From the NCBI GenBank assembly GCA_030691775.1, contig JAUYDN010000092.1:1-15064 (forward strand): a stretch of 15,064 nt of DNA. Direction: 5' to 3'. Numbering within the stretch: position 1 is the stretch's first letter; every line of letters starts with the position of its first letter. The position numbers were made by a program, and so were the translations under genes. The stretch comes from Dehalococcoidia bacterium (GTDB lineage: Bacteria > Chloroflexota > Dehalococcoidia > Dehalococcoidales > Fen-1064). Below the pieces are notes generated by a model. The model did no database searches. It worked only from the letters and a program-made list of their open reading frames with translations, and was not told the origin of the DNA. This document shows positions 7,403-13,596 of the stretch, one piece after another.

Positions 7403-7765
7403 TCATGCTGGCGCTACGATAAACAATGCCAGGTTCCAGAGGACGATAGCAAGGTAGAGAAGCAAAGAAGCGTATGTCCAAACCAAGCCGAGCCGGCGCC
7501 AGTGACGGTAAATATCCTATAAGATAACCGCGCAAACGGTTGCTCCAATCGTTTTGACGACCAGGAGGCCCGTATCTCCGGCAAGCGTTTCCAGGAAAGG
7601 GTTTCCTTCCCGCGCGATACCGCGGTTGATGAGCAGGTTGGTTATCAAGCCGTCCGCTATCACCAGGAATACGAGTATGCCCAACGCCCATTTGATGGCA
7701 CGGCCGTTGGTGAATCCGTTGCTCCCCGGCTGGTCCGGGTTGTGGTTTCCCTGCCCCTGCTTCAT
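7403..7765 (-). pseudogene. DUF5658-like small membrane protein interrupted by an in-frame TAG
   Basis: The first 82 codons (7517-7765) encode a Gly/Asn/Pro-rich head and two hydrophobic segments. The region ADGLITNLLINRGIAREGNPFLE resembles DUF5658-type proteins in its NP motif between helices. A TAG at 7517-7519 ends the frame, but the same frame then continues for 37 sense codons to TGA at 7403-7405, encoding DIYRHWRRLGLVW and a clean third membrane helix, WTYASLLLYLAIVLWNLALF. A single change from TGG (Trp) to TAG would explain this. The start is ATG at 7765, with GGGGGTG 7 nt upstream. It may be a pseudogene, a sequence error, a shortened working protein, or read through. The family call is tentative. 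Confidence 0.6.
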
Positions 7766-7770
7766 ATAAG

Positions 7771-7807
7771 TACACCCCCAGGTGGAGGAATGCGGTCCAC
7801 CTGAGGG
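7771..7807. repeat. Inverted repeat between the regulator and the small membrane protein gene
   Basis: The arms CAGGTGGA (7779-7786) and TCCACCTG (7796-7803) are perfectly complementary, with a 9-nt loop, and extend by three further G-C pairs around a bulged base. On the minus strand the downstream arm runs into the GGGGGTG that serves as ribosome binding site for the small membrane protein, so folding could hide it. On the plus strand the hairpin precedes TTTTT, but no plus-strand gene exists here to be terminated. Confidence 0.45.
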
Positions 7808-7837
7808 CGTTTTTCCGGAATTGCGTTAAGTCTGCGC

Positions 7838-8512
7838 CTAGCTGATAGAGATTAATCCCTGCTTGATTGCCAGCACTACGGCTTCTGTACGGGCGCTGGC
7901 ATTCAGCTTCCTCAGAATCGAAGTGACATGATTTTTGATGGTTTGCTCACTGATACCAAGCTCGGTGGCGATTTGTTTGTTGAGAAAGCCCTGCGACACA
8001 TACCTGAGGATTTCGGTCTCCCGGCTGGTGAGTGGAGAAACGCTTATTTCATTCTCTGCCCGCCAGCTGAGTTCCTGGAATTTATGTAACACCTGCATCG
8101 CCACTTTCTGCCGTGTCGTAAAGGTCTCCTGGATCGGTGATTCGCCGCGCGCCACGGAACGCACCGCGCTGTTGAGCTCCTCCGGGGCAACCTCTTTTTT
8201 CATGTACGCCGAAGCCTGCGCCTTGAGCGCCTGGAAAAACTGGCTGTCATTGTGGGTAGAACTGAGTAAAATCAAACCCATCTTGGGCAGGCGCTGTTTG
8301 AGTTTGCGTGCCATGACCAGGCAATCATCCGAAGAACCATCCACATCGACAATCGACACGTCAGGGGGTTGTTCTCCGATTTCGTTTAACGCCTGCTGGT
8401 CGATTTCATCAGTGGTGGCGACTTCCATGTCATCGTTTTCAGAGAGTGAGTGCCAGACTCCCTGACGAAAGAATGCCTGCTGGCTGACCACAAGTACCTT
8501 CATCTTGTCCAT
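7838..8512 (-). CDS. LuxR/NarL-family response regulator with atypical receiver domain
   Basis: This 224-aa protein has a receiver-like domain (4-120) and a C-terminal LuxR helix-turn-helix (about 157-224; LTSRETEILRYVSQG, then ISEQTIKNHVTSILRKL), so it should bind DNA as a dimer and regulate transcription. In the receiver, Asp56 (SIVDVDG) aligns with the phospho-acceptor and Lys105 (YMKKEV) with the conserved Lys. However, the acidic pair normally found after strand 1 (VLLADDH) is replaced by VVSQQAF (8-14), so Mg-dependent phosphorylation is doubtful. No histidine kinase lies nearby. The start is ATG at 8512 with GAGGT about 6 nt upstream; an in-frame ATG three codons on is possible. A strong promoter and long structured leader precede it. 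Target genes are unknown. Confidence 0.9.
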   Translation of the reverse strand: MDKMKVLVVSQQAFFRQGVWHSLSENDDMEVATTDEIDQQALNEIGEQPPDVSIVDVDGSSDDCLVMARKLKQRLPKMGLILLSSTHNDSQFFQALKAQASAYMKKEVAPEELNSAVRSVARGESPIQETFTTRQKVAMQVLHKFQELSWRAENEISVSPLTSRETEILRYVSQGFLNKQIATELGISEQTIKNHVTSILRKLNASARTEAVVLAIKQGLISIS

Positions 8513-8590
8513 GTTCGTACCTCACCAAATTAGATTGTCTATGAGACACCAAGTAGCGGGCTCTCACTCTGGACAGTGGTACCTTGCCGG

Positions 8591-8624
8591 GCCTAGCTTG
8601 TGACGGGGAAGTCACAGGCTAGGC
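8591..8624 (-). promoter_or_regulatory. Long hairpin in the 5' leader of the LuxR-family regulator
   Basis: The arms GCCTAGCTTGTGAC (8591-8604) and GTCACAGGCTAGGC (8611-8624) form a 14-position stem with one T/G mismatch and a 6-nt loop. It is enclosed by a possible outer pairing of GTACCT (8579-8584) with AGGTAC (8648-8653). The latter overlaps TACTT (8651-8655), which could instead pair with AAGTA (8551-8555), so two exclusive folds can be drawn. No T-tract follows on the minus strand, so it is not a simple terminator. I do not match it to a known riboswitch class. Confidence 0.45.
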
Positions 8625-8655
8625 GACATAAGATGCTCAACTCTGACAGGTACTT

Positions 8656-8684
8656 ACTATAAAGGATTATATGAATAATGTCAA
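8656..8684 (-). promoter_or_regulatory. Strong sigma-70-type promoter of the LuxR-family regulator
   Basis: On the minus strand, TTGACA (8679-8684) and TATAGT (8656-8661) are separated by 17 bp, a near-consensus promoter matching 6/6 and 5/6. The spacer is AT-rich. The start would be near 8649, leaving a leader of about 137 nt before the regulator ATG. It begins 45-75 bp after the prepilin peptidase stop, so the regulator is an independent transcription unit. Confidence 0.65.
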
Positions 8685-8730
8685 GTGTTAGAAACATTGT
8701 TACAATTTGTTTATTATTTGTTTATCACGT

Positions 8731-9486
8731 TCAATTCAACAAGTTTAGATACCAGCGGATAATTTCCTGACCCCACAGAAGAGCCAAAAATGACCCTATC
8801 GACAGGAAGGGACCAAAAGGTATGGCATCTTTTCTTGTCTTCTTTTTAAGCAGGAGCAGTGCCACGGCGGTAAGTCCACCGAGAATGATGCCAGAGAGGA
8901 TAGCTACGAACACGCGGGGGTAACCGGTCATCAACCCGATAAGTCCCGCCATTTTCACGTTTCCCCAACCCATTCCACGCCTGGAAACAATAGCGGGAAT
9001 AAGAAGAATTCCAAAACCGATAGCACCGCCACCGAGCCCGCTTAATATTCCAATCCCCGGAATGAGTATGTCAGCAATGAGTGCAATAATCGCGACAGGG
9101 TAGACAATCACGTTTAAGATTAACCTGTGTTCGAGGTCGATAACTGCCAGGACGAGCAGTACACAGCTATAGATACCGACCAGGGCGAACTGGTAGGTAA
9201 GACCGTATTTCCAGAAAAGGAACGAAAACAGCAAGCCGGCGGCTGATTCCACGAGTGGAACGCGTACCGGTATCCTGGCACCACAATAACGACATTTTCC
9301 CCTCAGCCGGAGATAGCTAAAAACCGGGACCAGGTCTTTGACCGAAAGAACGTGCCCGCAGGAATTGCAGTGAGAGGGTGGATACGCCAGCGATTTCTTT
9401 GCCGGGAGACGGTCGATGCAGACATTAAGGAAACTGCCAACCGCCAGCCCCAGTAGTCCCAATATCACTATCAACATTACGGTCAT
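8731..9486 (-). CDS. pilD: Prepilin peptidase (type IV leader peptidase, family A24) with an altered second active-site motif
   Basis: This 251-aa polytopic membrane protein matches prepilin peptidases, which cleave leader peptides from type IV pilins and N-methylate the new terminus. Residues 10-125 carry the N-terminal domain with GSFLNVCIDRLP (17-28) and the zinc-type pairs Cys40/43 and Cys65/68. The first catalytic Asp is at 117 (AVIDLEHRLILN). The second motif, normally GxGxGDxK, reads GMGWGNVKMAG with Asn176 (codon AAC) where the catalytic Asp (GAC) is expected. Multiple hydrophobic helices fill the rest. The start is ATG with a weak site; an in-frame ATG three codons later is an alternative. 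No pilin or secretion ATPase gene lies in the window. It may be inactive as an aspartic protease, or retain only methylation. Confidence 0.9.
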   Translation of the reverse strand: MTVMLIVILGLLGLAVGSFLNVCIDRLPAKKSLAYPPSHCNSCGHVLSVKDLVPVFSYLRLRGKCRYCGARIPVRVPLVESAAGLLFSFLFWKYGLTYQFALVGIYSCVLLVLAVIDLEHRLILNVIVYPVAIIALIADILIPGIGILSGLGGGAIGFGILLIPAIVSRRGMGWGNVKMAGLIGLMTGYPRVFVAILSGIILGGLTAVALLLLKKKTRKDAIPFGPFLSIGSFLALLWGQEIIRWYLNLLN

Positions 9487-9976
9487 AATATCTCATTGTG
9501 CATACTTTTTCTCCAGCAGTCAACAACAGAGAGTCATGTTTTAGTACCTTGATTTTGAATATTACCTAGAAAATGGACTCTATCTTGTCATTCTGGAGGA
9601 GTCCCGATCCTCCTATACTTTATCGGGACGACGAAGAATCTGGTGGCGGGGGAAAATCGCCCCTCCCTGAGATTCTTCGCTTCGCTCCAGAATGACACCT
9701 CCATTTTCATTGTTCGTGCGTGGCGCCACGGCGACATAACAGATTGTTTGAGATTCGAAAGTTGAAACCTGGCATTTGAGGGGAGAGAGGGGGTGGGTAA
9801 CGGAGCGTGCAATAGGACTTTCTTACCAGTTTCGGGGGTGACTAATGGTGCATTGACCTTGCGCCAGATTATGGTAAGCTGGAAATAGGTCAATAAGTGA
9901 CTAATTAATTGGGGATTATGCACTTGACTCAAGATGTGAAAGTTGCGGGTTACTTATTACGTGACTAAGCTAAATA
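9487..9976. other. Intergenic region with one repeat copy and AT-rich tail, no gene seen
   Basis: This 490-bp stretch holds the first copy of the three-way-junction repeat (9558-9755) and an AT-rich segment up to the DUF2007-like gene. The segment has three copies of GTGACTAA at 9838, 9897 and 9961, spaced about 60 bp apart. It also has an inverted repeat ATTGACCT (9852-9859)/AGGTCAAT (9887-9894) enclosing a shorter CCAG/CTGG stem. The reading frames here are repeat-derived and show no protein-like composition or ribosome site. Confidence 0.6.
9558..9755. repeat. Three-way-junction repeat, copy 1
   Basis: This is a ~198-bp element nearly identical to 10243-10437. Outer arms GTCATTCTGGAG (9587-9598) and CTCCAGAATGAC (9685-9696) enclose two hairpins: GTCCCGAT (9601-9608)/ATCGGGAC (9622-9629) and CGAAGAATCT (9632-9641)/AGATTCTTCG (9670-9679). 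Homology runs on for about 30 bp to the left of the outer stem and about 60 bp to the right, so more than the fold was duplicated. It lies about 70 bp upstream of the prepilin peptidase start. Confidence 0.85.
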
Positions 9977-10231
9977 CTAATTATGTTCATCGGTTGGGGG
10001 AGGGGTACTTTCTTCCAGTATCTGTTTTGCATCGTCAGCAAATTCCTGCGGTACACAGATTTTTATCTCACCCAGCCCATTGATGCTAAAGCCGTAGACT
10101 CTGCCAGCCGATTCATAGCGGAGGAACACGGGGATGCCCTCGCTCTCAAGGCGCGACTTGAGGACATTTGCCTTGAGCTCCCCGTTTACAACCGCCACCG
10201 TCACGAATTTTTGTTCCTTTCTTTTTTCCAT
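9977..10231 (-). CDS. DUF2007-like small protein (putative signal-transducing family)
   Basis: This 84-aa protein resembles the DUF2007 family of small, GlnB-like-fold proteins annotated as putative signal transducers. The pattern VTVAVVNGELKANVLKSRLE followed by GIPVFLRYES and IKICVPQEFADDAKQILEE (about 10-76) fits the family's beta-alpha-beta layout: a strand, the helix containing NGELKANVLKSRLE, a strand, and a final helix after VPQEF. The tail is acidic and Pro-rich. There is no signal or membrane segment. ATG at 10231 is preceded by AAGGA 4 nt upstream. The gene is flanked on both sides by copies of the same ~195-bp repeat, copy 2 beginning just upstream of its ribosome site. No function can be assigned from context. 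Confidence 0.75.
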   Translation of the reverse strand: MEKRKEQKFVTVAVVNGELKANVLKSRLESEGIPVFLRYESAGRVYGFSINGLGEIKICVPQEFADDAKQILEESTPPPTDEHN

Positions 10232-10242
10232 GTTGTCCTTAC

Positions 10243-10437
10243 AATATTACCTAGAAAATGGTCTATATTGTCATTCTGGAGGAGTCCCGACCCTCCTGTA
10301 CTTTATCGGGACGACGAAGAATCTGGTGGCGGGGGAAAATCGCACCTCCCTGAGATTCTTCGCTTCGCTCCAGAATGACACCTCCATTTTCATTGTTCGT
10401 GGGTGGCGCCACGGCGCCATGATAGATTGGTTGGATT
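10243..10437. repeat. Three-way-junction repeat, copy 2
   Basis: This is the second ~195-bp copy in the same orientation as 9558-9755, with scattered substitutions. Outer arms are at 10270-10281/10368-10379; inner hairpins are GTCCCGA (10284-10290)/TCGGGAC (10306-10312) and CGAAGAATCT (10315-10324)/AGATTCTTCG (10353-10362). The stems are kept although the loops differ. On the minus strand its left end offers ATGACA and TAATAT with a 19-bp spacer, 12 nt before the DUF2007-like ATG region, so it might supply a weak promoter. Confidence 0.85.
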
Positions 10438-10471
10438 TTAGAGTTCAGCGTTCAGGATTTTGTGTTTGATT

Positions 10472-11197
10472 TTATCCCGGTACTCCCACCACGGACATAT
10501 AAATCACACTCTCTTCCGTGCCATCCACACCAAGCAGTCCGTTAATTTCGTCATCGAAATAGGCACCTACCTGGCAGGAACCCAGTCCCAATCCCACTGC
10601 CGCCAGAGCCAGGTTTTGCGCGATATGTCCGGCATCGAGATAGATGTAACGGTAGGCACGGTCGTGATAACGGAACTTGCTCCGCTGGAAGATAGCCGTC
10701 CAGATAAAGACGACCGCCGCATCCGCGTGCATGCGCTGTCCCATAGTCGCCCGCACCACATCGCGGGTAAAATCGCCGGATTTCAGCTCCTCGAGGGCGT
10801 GAGGGCGCACGGCGAAATGGTAGAGTCCTTTCGGTAAGCCTTCTACGTTGTTGACGACTACATACGTCTCGATGGGGTAGAGCGCCCCGGCGGATGGCGC
10901 CGGCCGGAAGTTGAAATCGCCCATGGTACGCTGGACGCCGGCAGTCGCCCATAAAAGATAGGAAAGCTGGCCGAGGGTGAGCGGGGTGGGAGCATAACGG
11001 CGGATACTCTTACGATTGCGGAATGCCTGGTCCAGGGATAATGTTTCTGCGGAGGCTTTCGGCAGGGCAAGGCGGGTTTTATCCGGATATTCTTTATACA
11101 GGGGTGGTCGCTCGGTGGTCGCAGACCGCATGGCTGAAACGTTTTCACGGCTATACTTGGTTTCTTTGAAAAAGGTATCTCCGATGCCGCTTGCCAC
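10472..11197 (-). CDS. SagB/nitroreductase-family FMN oxidoreductase
   Basis: This 241-aa protein belongs to the nitroreductase superfamily and most resembles SagB/ThcOx-type dehydrogenases. Diagnostic segments are NRKSIRRYAP (61-70, FMN phosphate contacts), RPAPSAGALYPIETY (98-112), the YRYIYLDAGHIAQNLALAA block (182-200) and GLGLGSCQVGAYFD (202-215). SagB enzymes oxidise azolines in peptide natural products, but stand-alone relatives are common and of unknown substrate. There is no YcaO cyclodehydratase or precursor peptide here, so a TOMM role is not supported. The start is GTG with AGGAG 6 nt upstream. It follows the VWA gene by 121 bp on the same strand and may share its transcript. It is cytosolic, with no signal peptide. 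Confidence 0.88.
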   Translation of the reverse strand: MASGIGDTFFKETKYSRENVSAMRSATTERPPLYKEYPDKTRLALPKASAETLSLDQAFRNRKSIRRYAPTPLTLGQLSYLLWATAGVQRTMGDFNFRPAPSAGALYPIETYVVVNNVEGLPKGLYHFAVRPHALEELKSGDFTRDVVRATMGQRMHADAAVVFIWTAIFQRSKFRYHDRAYRYIYLDAGHIAQNLALAAVGLGLGSCQVGAYFDDEINGLLGVDGTEESVIYMSVVGVPG

Positions 11198-11293
11198 AGA
11201 ACGCTCCTTTTTATCTCCATGGTCATGAATAACGACTCTTTGGAGAAGAGGTCATTTCATAAAGGCATATAGACCCTTCGCCTTCGCTCAGGG

Positions 11294-11321
11294 TGACAGA
11301 ATCCTTTAAAGGATTCTGTCA
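11294..11321. repeat. Perfect 28-bp palindrome overlapping the VWA gene stop codon
   Basis: The arm TGACAGAATCCTTT (11294-11307) is followed directly by its complement (11308-11321). The VWA gene's TGA (11319-11321) is part of it. On the plus strand it is followed by TTTTTT, a terminator look; on the minus strand the six A residues precede it and no T-tract follows, so it would not strongly stop the gene it follows. The adjoining CTTCGCTCAGGGTGACAG belongs to the dispersed repeat vocabulary of this genome. Confidence 0.8.
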
Positions 11322-12491
11322 TTTTTTCACCACCAGCTTCTTGACCGCCTGCCCGAGTCCGTCGAGTGTCAGCGGGTACATCGGAAAGACTTTACCGACA
11401 AGCTGGACGGTGGGTGACCTGCTCCAGTATTGCGGACTGTCCGGGTTCAACCAGACGCAGTGGGTGAAATGCTGTTCGATGCGTTTTAGCCATGCCAGGC
11501 CCGGGGTCTCGTTCCGCTGGTAGTAGTAGATAGCGCCATTCTTTTCCGTCAATTCCCATGGACCCATATTGGCATCCCCGACGATAACAACCTTGTAATC
11601 GGGTGTCAGCGTCTGCAGGAGATGGTCGGTGTTGATTGCTTCTCGGCTCTCCATATTCTTATAGAGGTCATCGTAAATGCAGTTATGGAAGTAATAGAAC
11701 TGGAAGTCCCTGAAATGAGTGCTGGTGTGCGCCGCGGTGAAGAGCAGACTGCAGACGTGGACATACGGTTCCATCGAGCCGCCGGTATCCATCAACAAGA
11801 GCAGTTTGATGGTGTTTTTCCGCGCCCGCCGCCAGATAAGCTCCAGCTCGCCGACGTTCTTTGCCGTGGCATCGATGGTACGGTCGAGGTCAAGTTCATC
11901 TTCCGGACCGGTACGGTTGAGCTGTCGGAGCTTTTTCAATGCCATCTTTATCTGGCGCACATCGAGTGTCAGGTCGTTGCGGTAGTTGCGATAGAGGCGG
12001 TCCTCGGCGATTTTGATAGCGCTCCGGTTGCCACCGGGTCCGCCGATACGGACACCACCGGGATGGTCGCCGCCGTGCCCGAACGGTGACCTGCCCCCGC
12101 GTCCTATCCAGTAGTTGCCGCCATCGTGTGCTTCTTTTTGCTCCTGGAGTCGCTTTTCCAGCTCCTTAATCATCTCGTCCAGTGTGAGGTCGGTGAAACG
12201 GAAGGGCATATTCTCGTCGATTAGTTTGCGGGTGAATGGGTCGTTAAGCCACTTGAGCACCTCTTCGGTGATATCGGCGGCTGACTCAATCCCCTCGAAG
12301 TACTCTTTAAAAGCCACATCGTAATGGTCGAAGTAGGCTTCGCTTTTGACGAGGATTGCCCGCGCCAGGAAATAGAAATCTTCCAGCGAATTGATGTACC
12401 CGCGCGCCAGCGCTTCCATCAGGGTCATCCACTCAGTGATAGAGACCGGGACTCTGCGCTTTTTAAGTGCGTAATAAAATGCGGTAAACAT
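11319..12491 (-). CDS. VWA-domain protein, CoxE-like partner of the MoxR ATPase
   Basis: This 390-aa protein resembles the CoxE-like/VWA proteins that pair with MoxR AAA+ ATPases in assembling or activating metalloenzymes. The N-terminal half is helical and charged, then a Gly-rich linker (124-155) carries GGNYWIGRGG and GGDHPGG repeats. The VWA domain begins near 225, with the metal-ion-dependent adhesion motif DTGGSM (235-240), where the usual DxSxS is DxGxS, and Asp306 in VVIVGDANMG. It is cytosolic. ATG at 12491 has GAGGA about 6 nt upstream. It lies 144 bp after the MoxR gene and its stop codon sits inside a perfect palindrome. Confidence 0.88.
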   Translation of the reverse strand: MFTAFYYALKKRRVPVSITEWMTLMEALARGYINSLEDFYFLARAILVKSEAYFDHYDVAFKEYFEGIESAADITEEVLKWLNDPFTRKLIDENMPFRFTDLTLDEMIKELEKRLQEQKEAHDGGNYWIGRGGRSPFGHGGDHPGGVRIGGPGGNRSAIKIAEDRLYRNYRNDLTLDVRQIKMALKKLRQLNRTGPEDELDLDRTIDATAKNVGELELIWRRARKNTIKLLLLMDTGGSMEPYVHVCSLLFTAAHTSTHFRDFQFYYFHNCIYDDLYKNMESREAINTDHLLQTLTPDYKVVIVGDANMGPWELTEKNGAIYYYQRNETPGLAWLKRIEQHFTHCVWLNPDSPQYWSRSPTVQLVGKVFPMYPLTLDGLGQAVKKLVVKK

Positions 12492-12511
12492 GATACGTCC
12501 TCAATTCAAAA

Positions 12512-12593
12512 GTCAAAAGGTAAAAGTCAAAGCCACAGCTAAAAAGTTAATAACTAACTGGCGATTCTCCTTAACTCACTTTTTACTTTTGAC
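12512..12593. repeat. Large imperfect inverted repeat in the MoxR-VWA spacer
   Basis: The segments GTCAAAAGGTAAAAGT (12512-12527) and ACTTTTTACTTTTGAC (12578-12593) pair at 14 of 16 positions, and inside them AGTTAA (12545-12550) pairs with TTAACT (12571-12576). The spacer is AT-rich and carries words such as GTTTTGACTT also seen near 146-156. It could slow or attenuate transcription between the two genes, but this is only a structural observation. Confidence 0.5.
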
Positions 12594-12635
12594 ATACGGT
12601 TTTGACTTATGAGATTCGAGTTTTGACCTGACTTA

Positions 12636-13505
12636 TCACTGTAACTGTTTCCGCAGTACATAGGAATCGCCGCGGCGCGCCATATAACTGCTGATGAAAT
12701 GTTCGTAATCGACTTCTTTTTTCAGCAGGGCGCCGGCAAACGGCACTTCCTTGCTGATACTTTCGTTGGGAGTATCACTGGCGAGGAGGACCTTTATCCA
12801 GTCGACCAGCTCGCTTGTCGATGGCTTTTTACGGAACTCTTCAACCTGCCGGAGGGCATAGAAGGTCTTCATCGCTTCACGCAATAAACCGTCTCTCAGG
12901 CTCGGAAAATGAACCCCGACAATCTGTACCATCAGCTCCTGGTTGGGGAACTCGATATAGTGGAAAATACAACGCCGCAAGAAGGCATCCGGTAGCTCTT
13001 TTTCCGCGTTGCTGGTGATGACGGTTATGGGACGGTGCCTTGCGGTAATAGTCTCGCCGGTCTCCGTGATGAAGAAAATCATTTCGTCAAGTTCGTTGAG
13101 CAAATCGTTGGGGAACTCGATGTCAGCTTTGTCCACCTCGTCGATGAGGAGGACGACCTGGTCCAGTGAGGCAAATGCCTGGCCCAGCTTGCCGAGTTTG
13201 ATGTATTGCTTTATATCTGAGATGTTTTTGTCGCCGAAGCGGCTATCGTTAAGGCGCTGGACGGTGTCATACACGTACATGCCTTCTTGCGCTTTCGTGG
13301 TCGATTTTATATTCCAGACGATGAGCTTTTTCCTGAGGTCTTTGGCGATGCTGTGGGCGAGCATTGTCTTACCTGTGCCGGGCTCGCCGCGGATGAGAAG
13401 CGGCCTGCCCAGAGCAATTGCCACATTGACCGCATTCCTCAGCGCTGCCGACGTCACATAATCACTGGAACCTTTGAACTGGTCGAAACCGTTGTTTTTC
13501 ACCAA
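12636..13505 (-). CDS. MoxR-family AAA+ ATPase
   Basis: This 289-aa AAA+ ATPase has Walker A GEPGTGKT (40-47), Walker B VVLLIDEVDKAD (117-128), sensor-1 TSN (164-166) and an Arg-finger region FLRRC (175-179), all intact. MoxR proteins act as chaperones with VWA partners to insert cofactors or activate complexes; the VWA gene immediately downstream supports this. There is no signal or membrane segment. The start is TTG at 13505 or the adjacent in-frame GTG at 13502; AGGAGG lies 7 nt before the TTG and 10 nt before the GTG, so both fit and only one residue is at stake. A promoter with a perfect TATAAT is upstream. The client enzyme is not evident; the SagB-type protein is the nearest candidate. 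Confidence 0.92.
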   Translation of the reverse strand: MVKNNGFDQFKGSSDYVTSAALRNAVNVAIALGRPLLIRGEPGTGKTMLAHSIAKDLRKKLIVWNIKSTTKAQEGMYVYDTVQRLNDSRFGDKNISDIKQYIKLGKLGQAFASLDQVVLLIDEVDKADIEFPNDLLNELDEMIFFITETGETITARHRPITVITSNAEKELPDAFLRRCIFHYIEFPNQELMVQIVGVHFPSLRDGLLREAMKTFYALRQVEEFRKKPSTSELVDWIKVLLASDTPNESISKEVPFAGALLKKEVDYEHFISSYMARRGDSYVLRKQLQ

Positions 13506-13537
13506 CGAAATACCTCCTGGAGATGGGTGCTAATGGC

Positions 13538-13567
13538 ATTATACTGGTGGGAGGGGTGAGCGGGCAA
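13538..13567 (-). promoter_or_regulatory. Sigma-70-type promoter for moxR-VWA-sagB-like genes
   Basis: On the minus strand a perfect TATAAT (13538-13543) is preceded by TTGCCC (13562-13567) at an 18-bp spacing, matching 4/6 of the -35 consensus. The start would be near 13531, giving a short leader with the AGGAGG site. The hairpin at 13568-13596 ends immediately upstream of the -35 box. Confidence 0.55.
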
Positions 13568-13596
13568 ATGACACACGAGTTCTACGAGTGTGTCAT
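13568..13596. repeat. Hairpin abutting the MoxR promoter
   Basis: ATGACACAC (13568-13576) and GTGTGTCAT (13588-13596) are complementary 9-bp arms around an 11-nt centre. The element touches the -35 box of the MoxR promoter, so it may be a regulator site, or just one of the genome's dispersed palindromes whose ends read GTCATTC. Confidence 0.55.

Noticed and set aside
7386..7775. 129-codon frame covering the small membrane protein region
   Set aside because: Its product is Arg/Pro-rich without domain features; the other frame has membrane helices, a ribosome site and family-like motifs.
7771..7807. Intrinsic terminator for the LuxR-family regulator
   Set aside because: The T-tract is on the plus-strand side, so it would not terminate minus-strand transcripts.
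8513..8650. Known riboswitch (cyclic-di-GMP, guanidine, cobalamin, SAM) in the regulator leader
   Set aside because: The conserved core words of these classes are not present; only a plain hairpin and alternative pairings can be shown.
9588..9932. 114-codon minus-strand frame across the repeat
   Set aside because: It runs through the palindromic repeat, has no ribosome site, and its product shows no protein-like pattern.
10472..11197. Azole-modified peptide (TOMM) biosynthetic cluster
   Set aside because: SagB-like dehydrogenase is alone; there is no YcaO cyclodehydratase or precursor peptide nearby.
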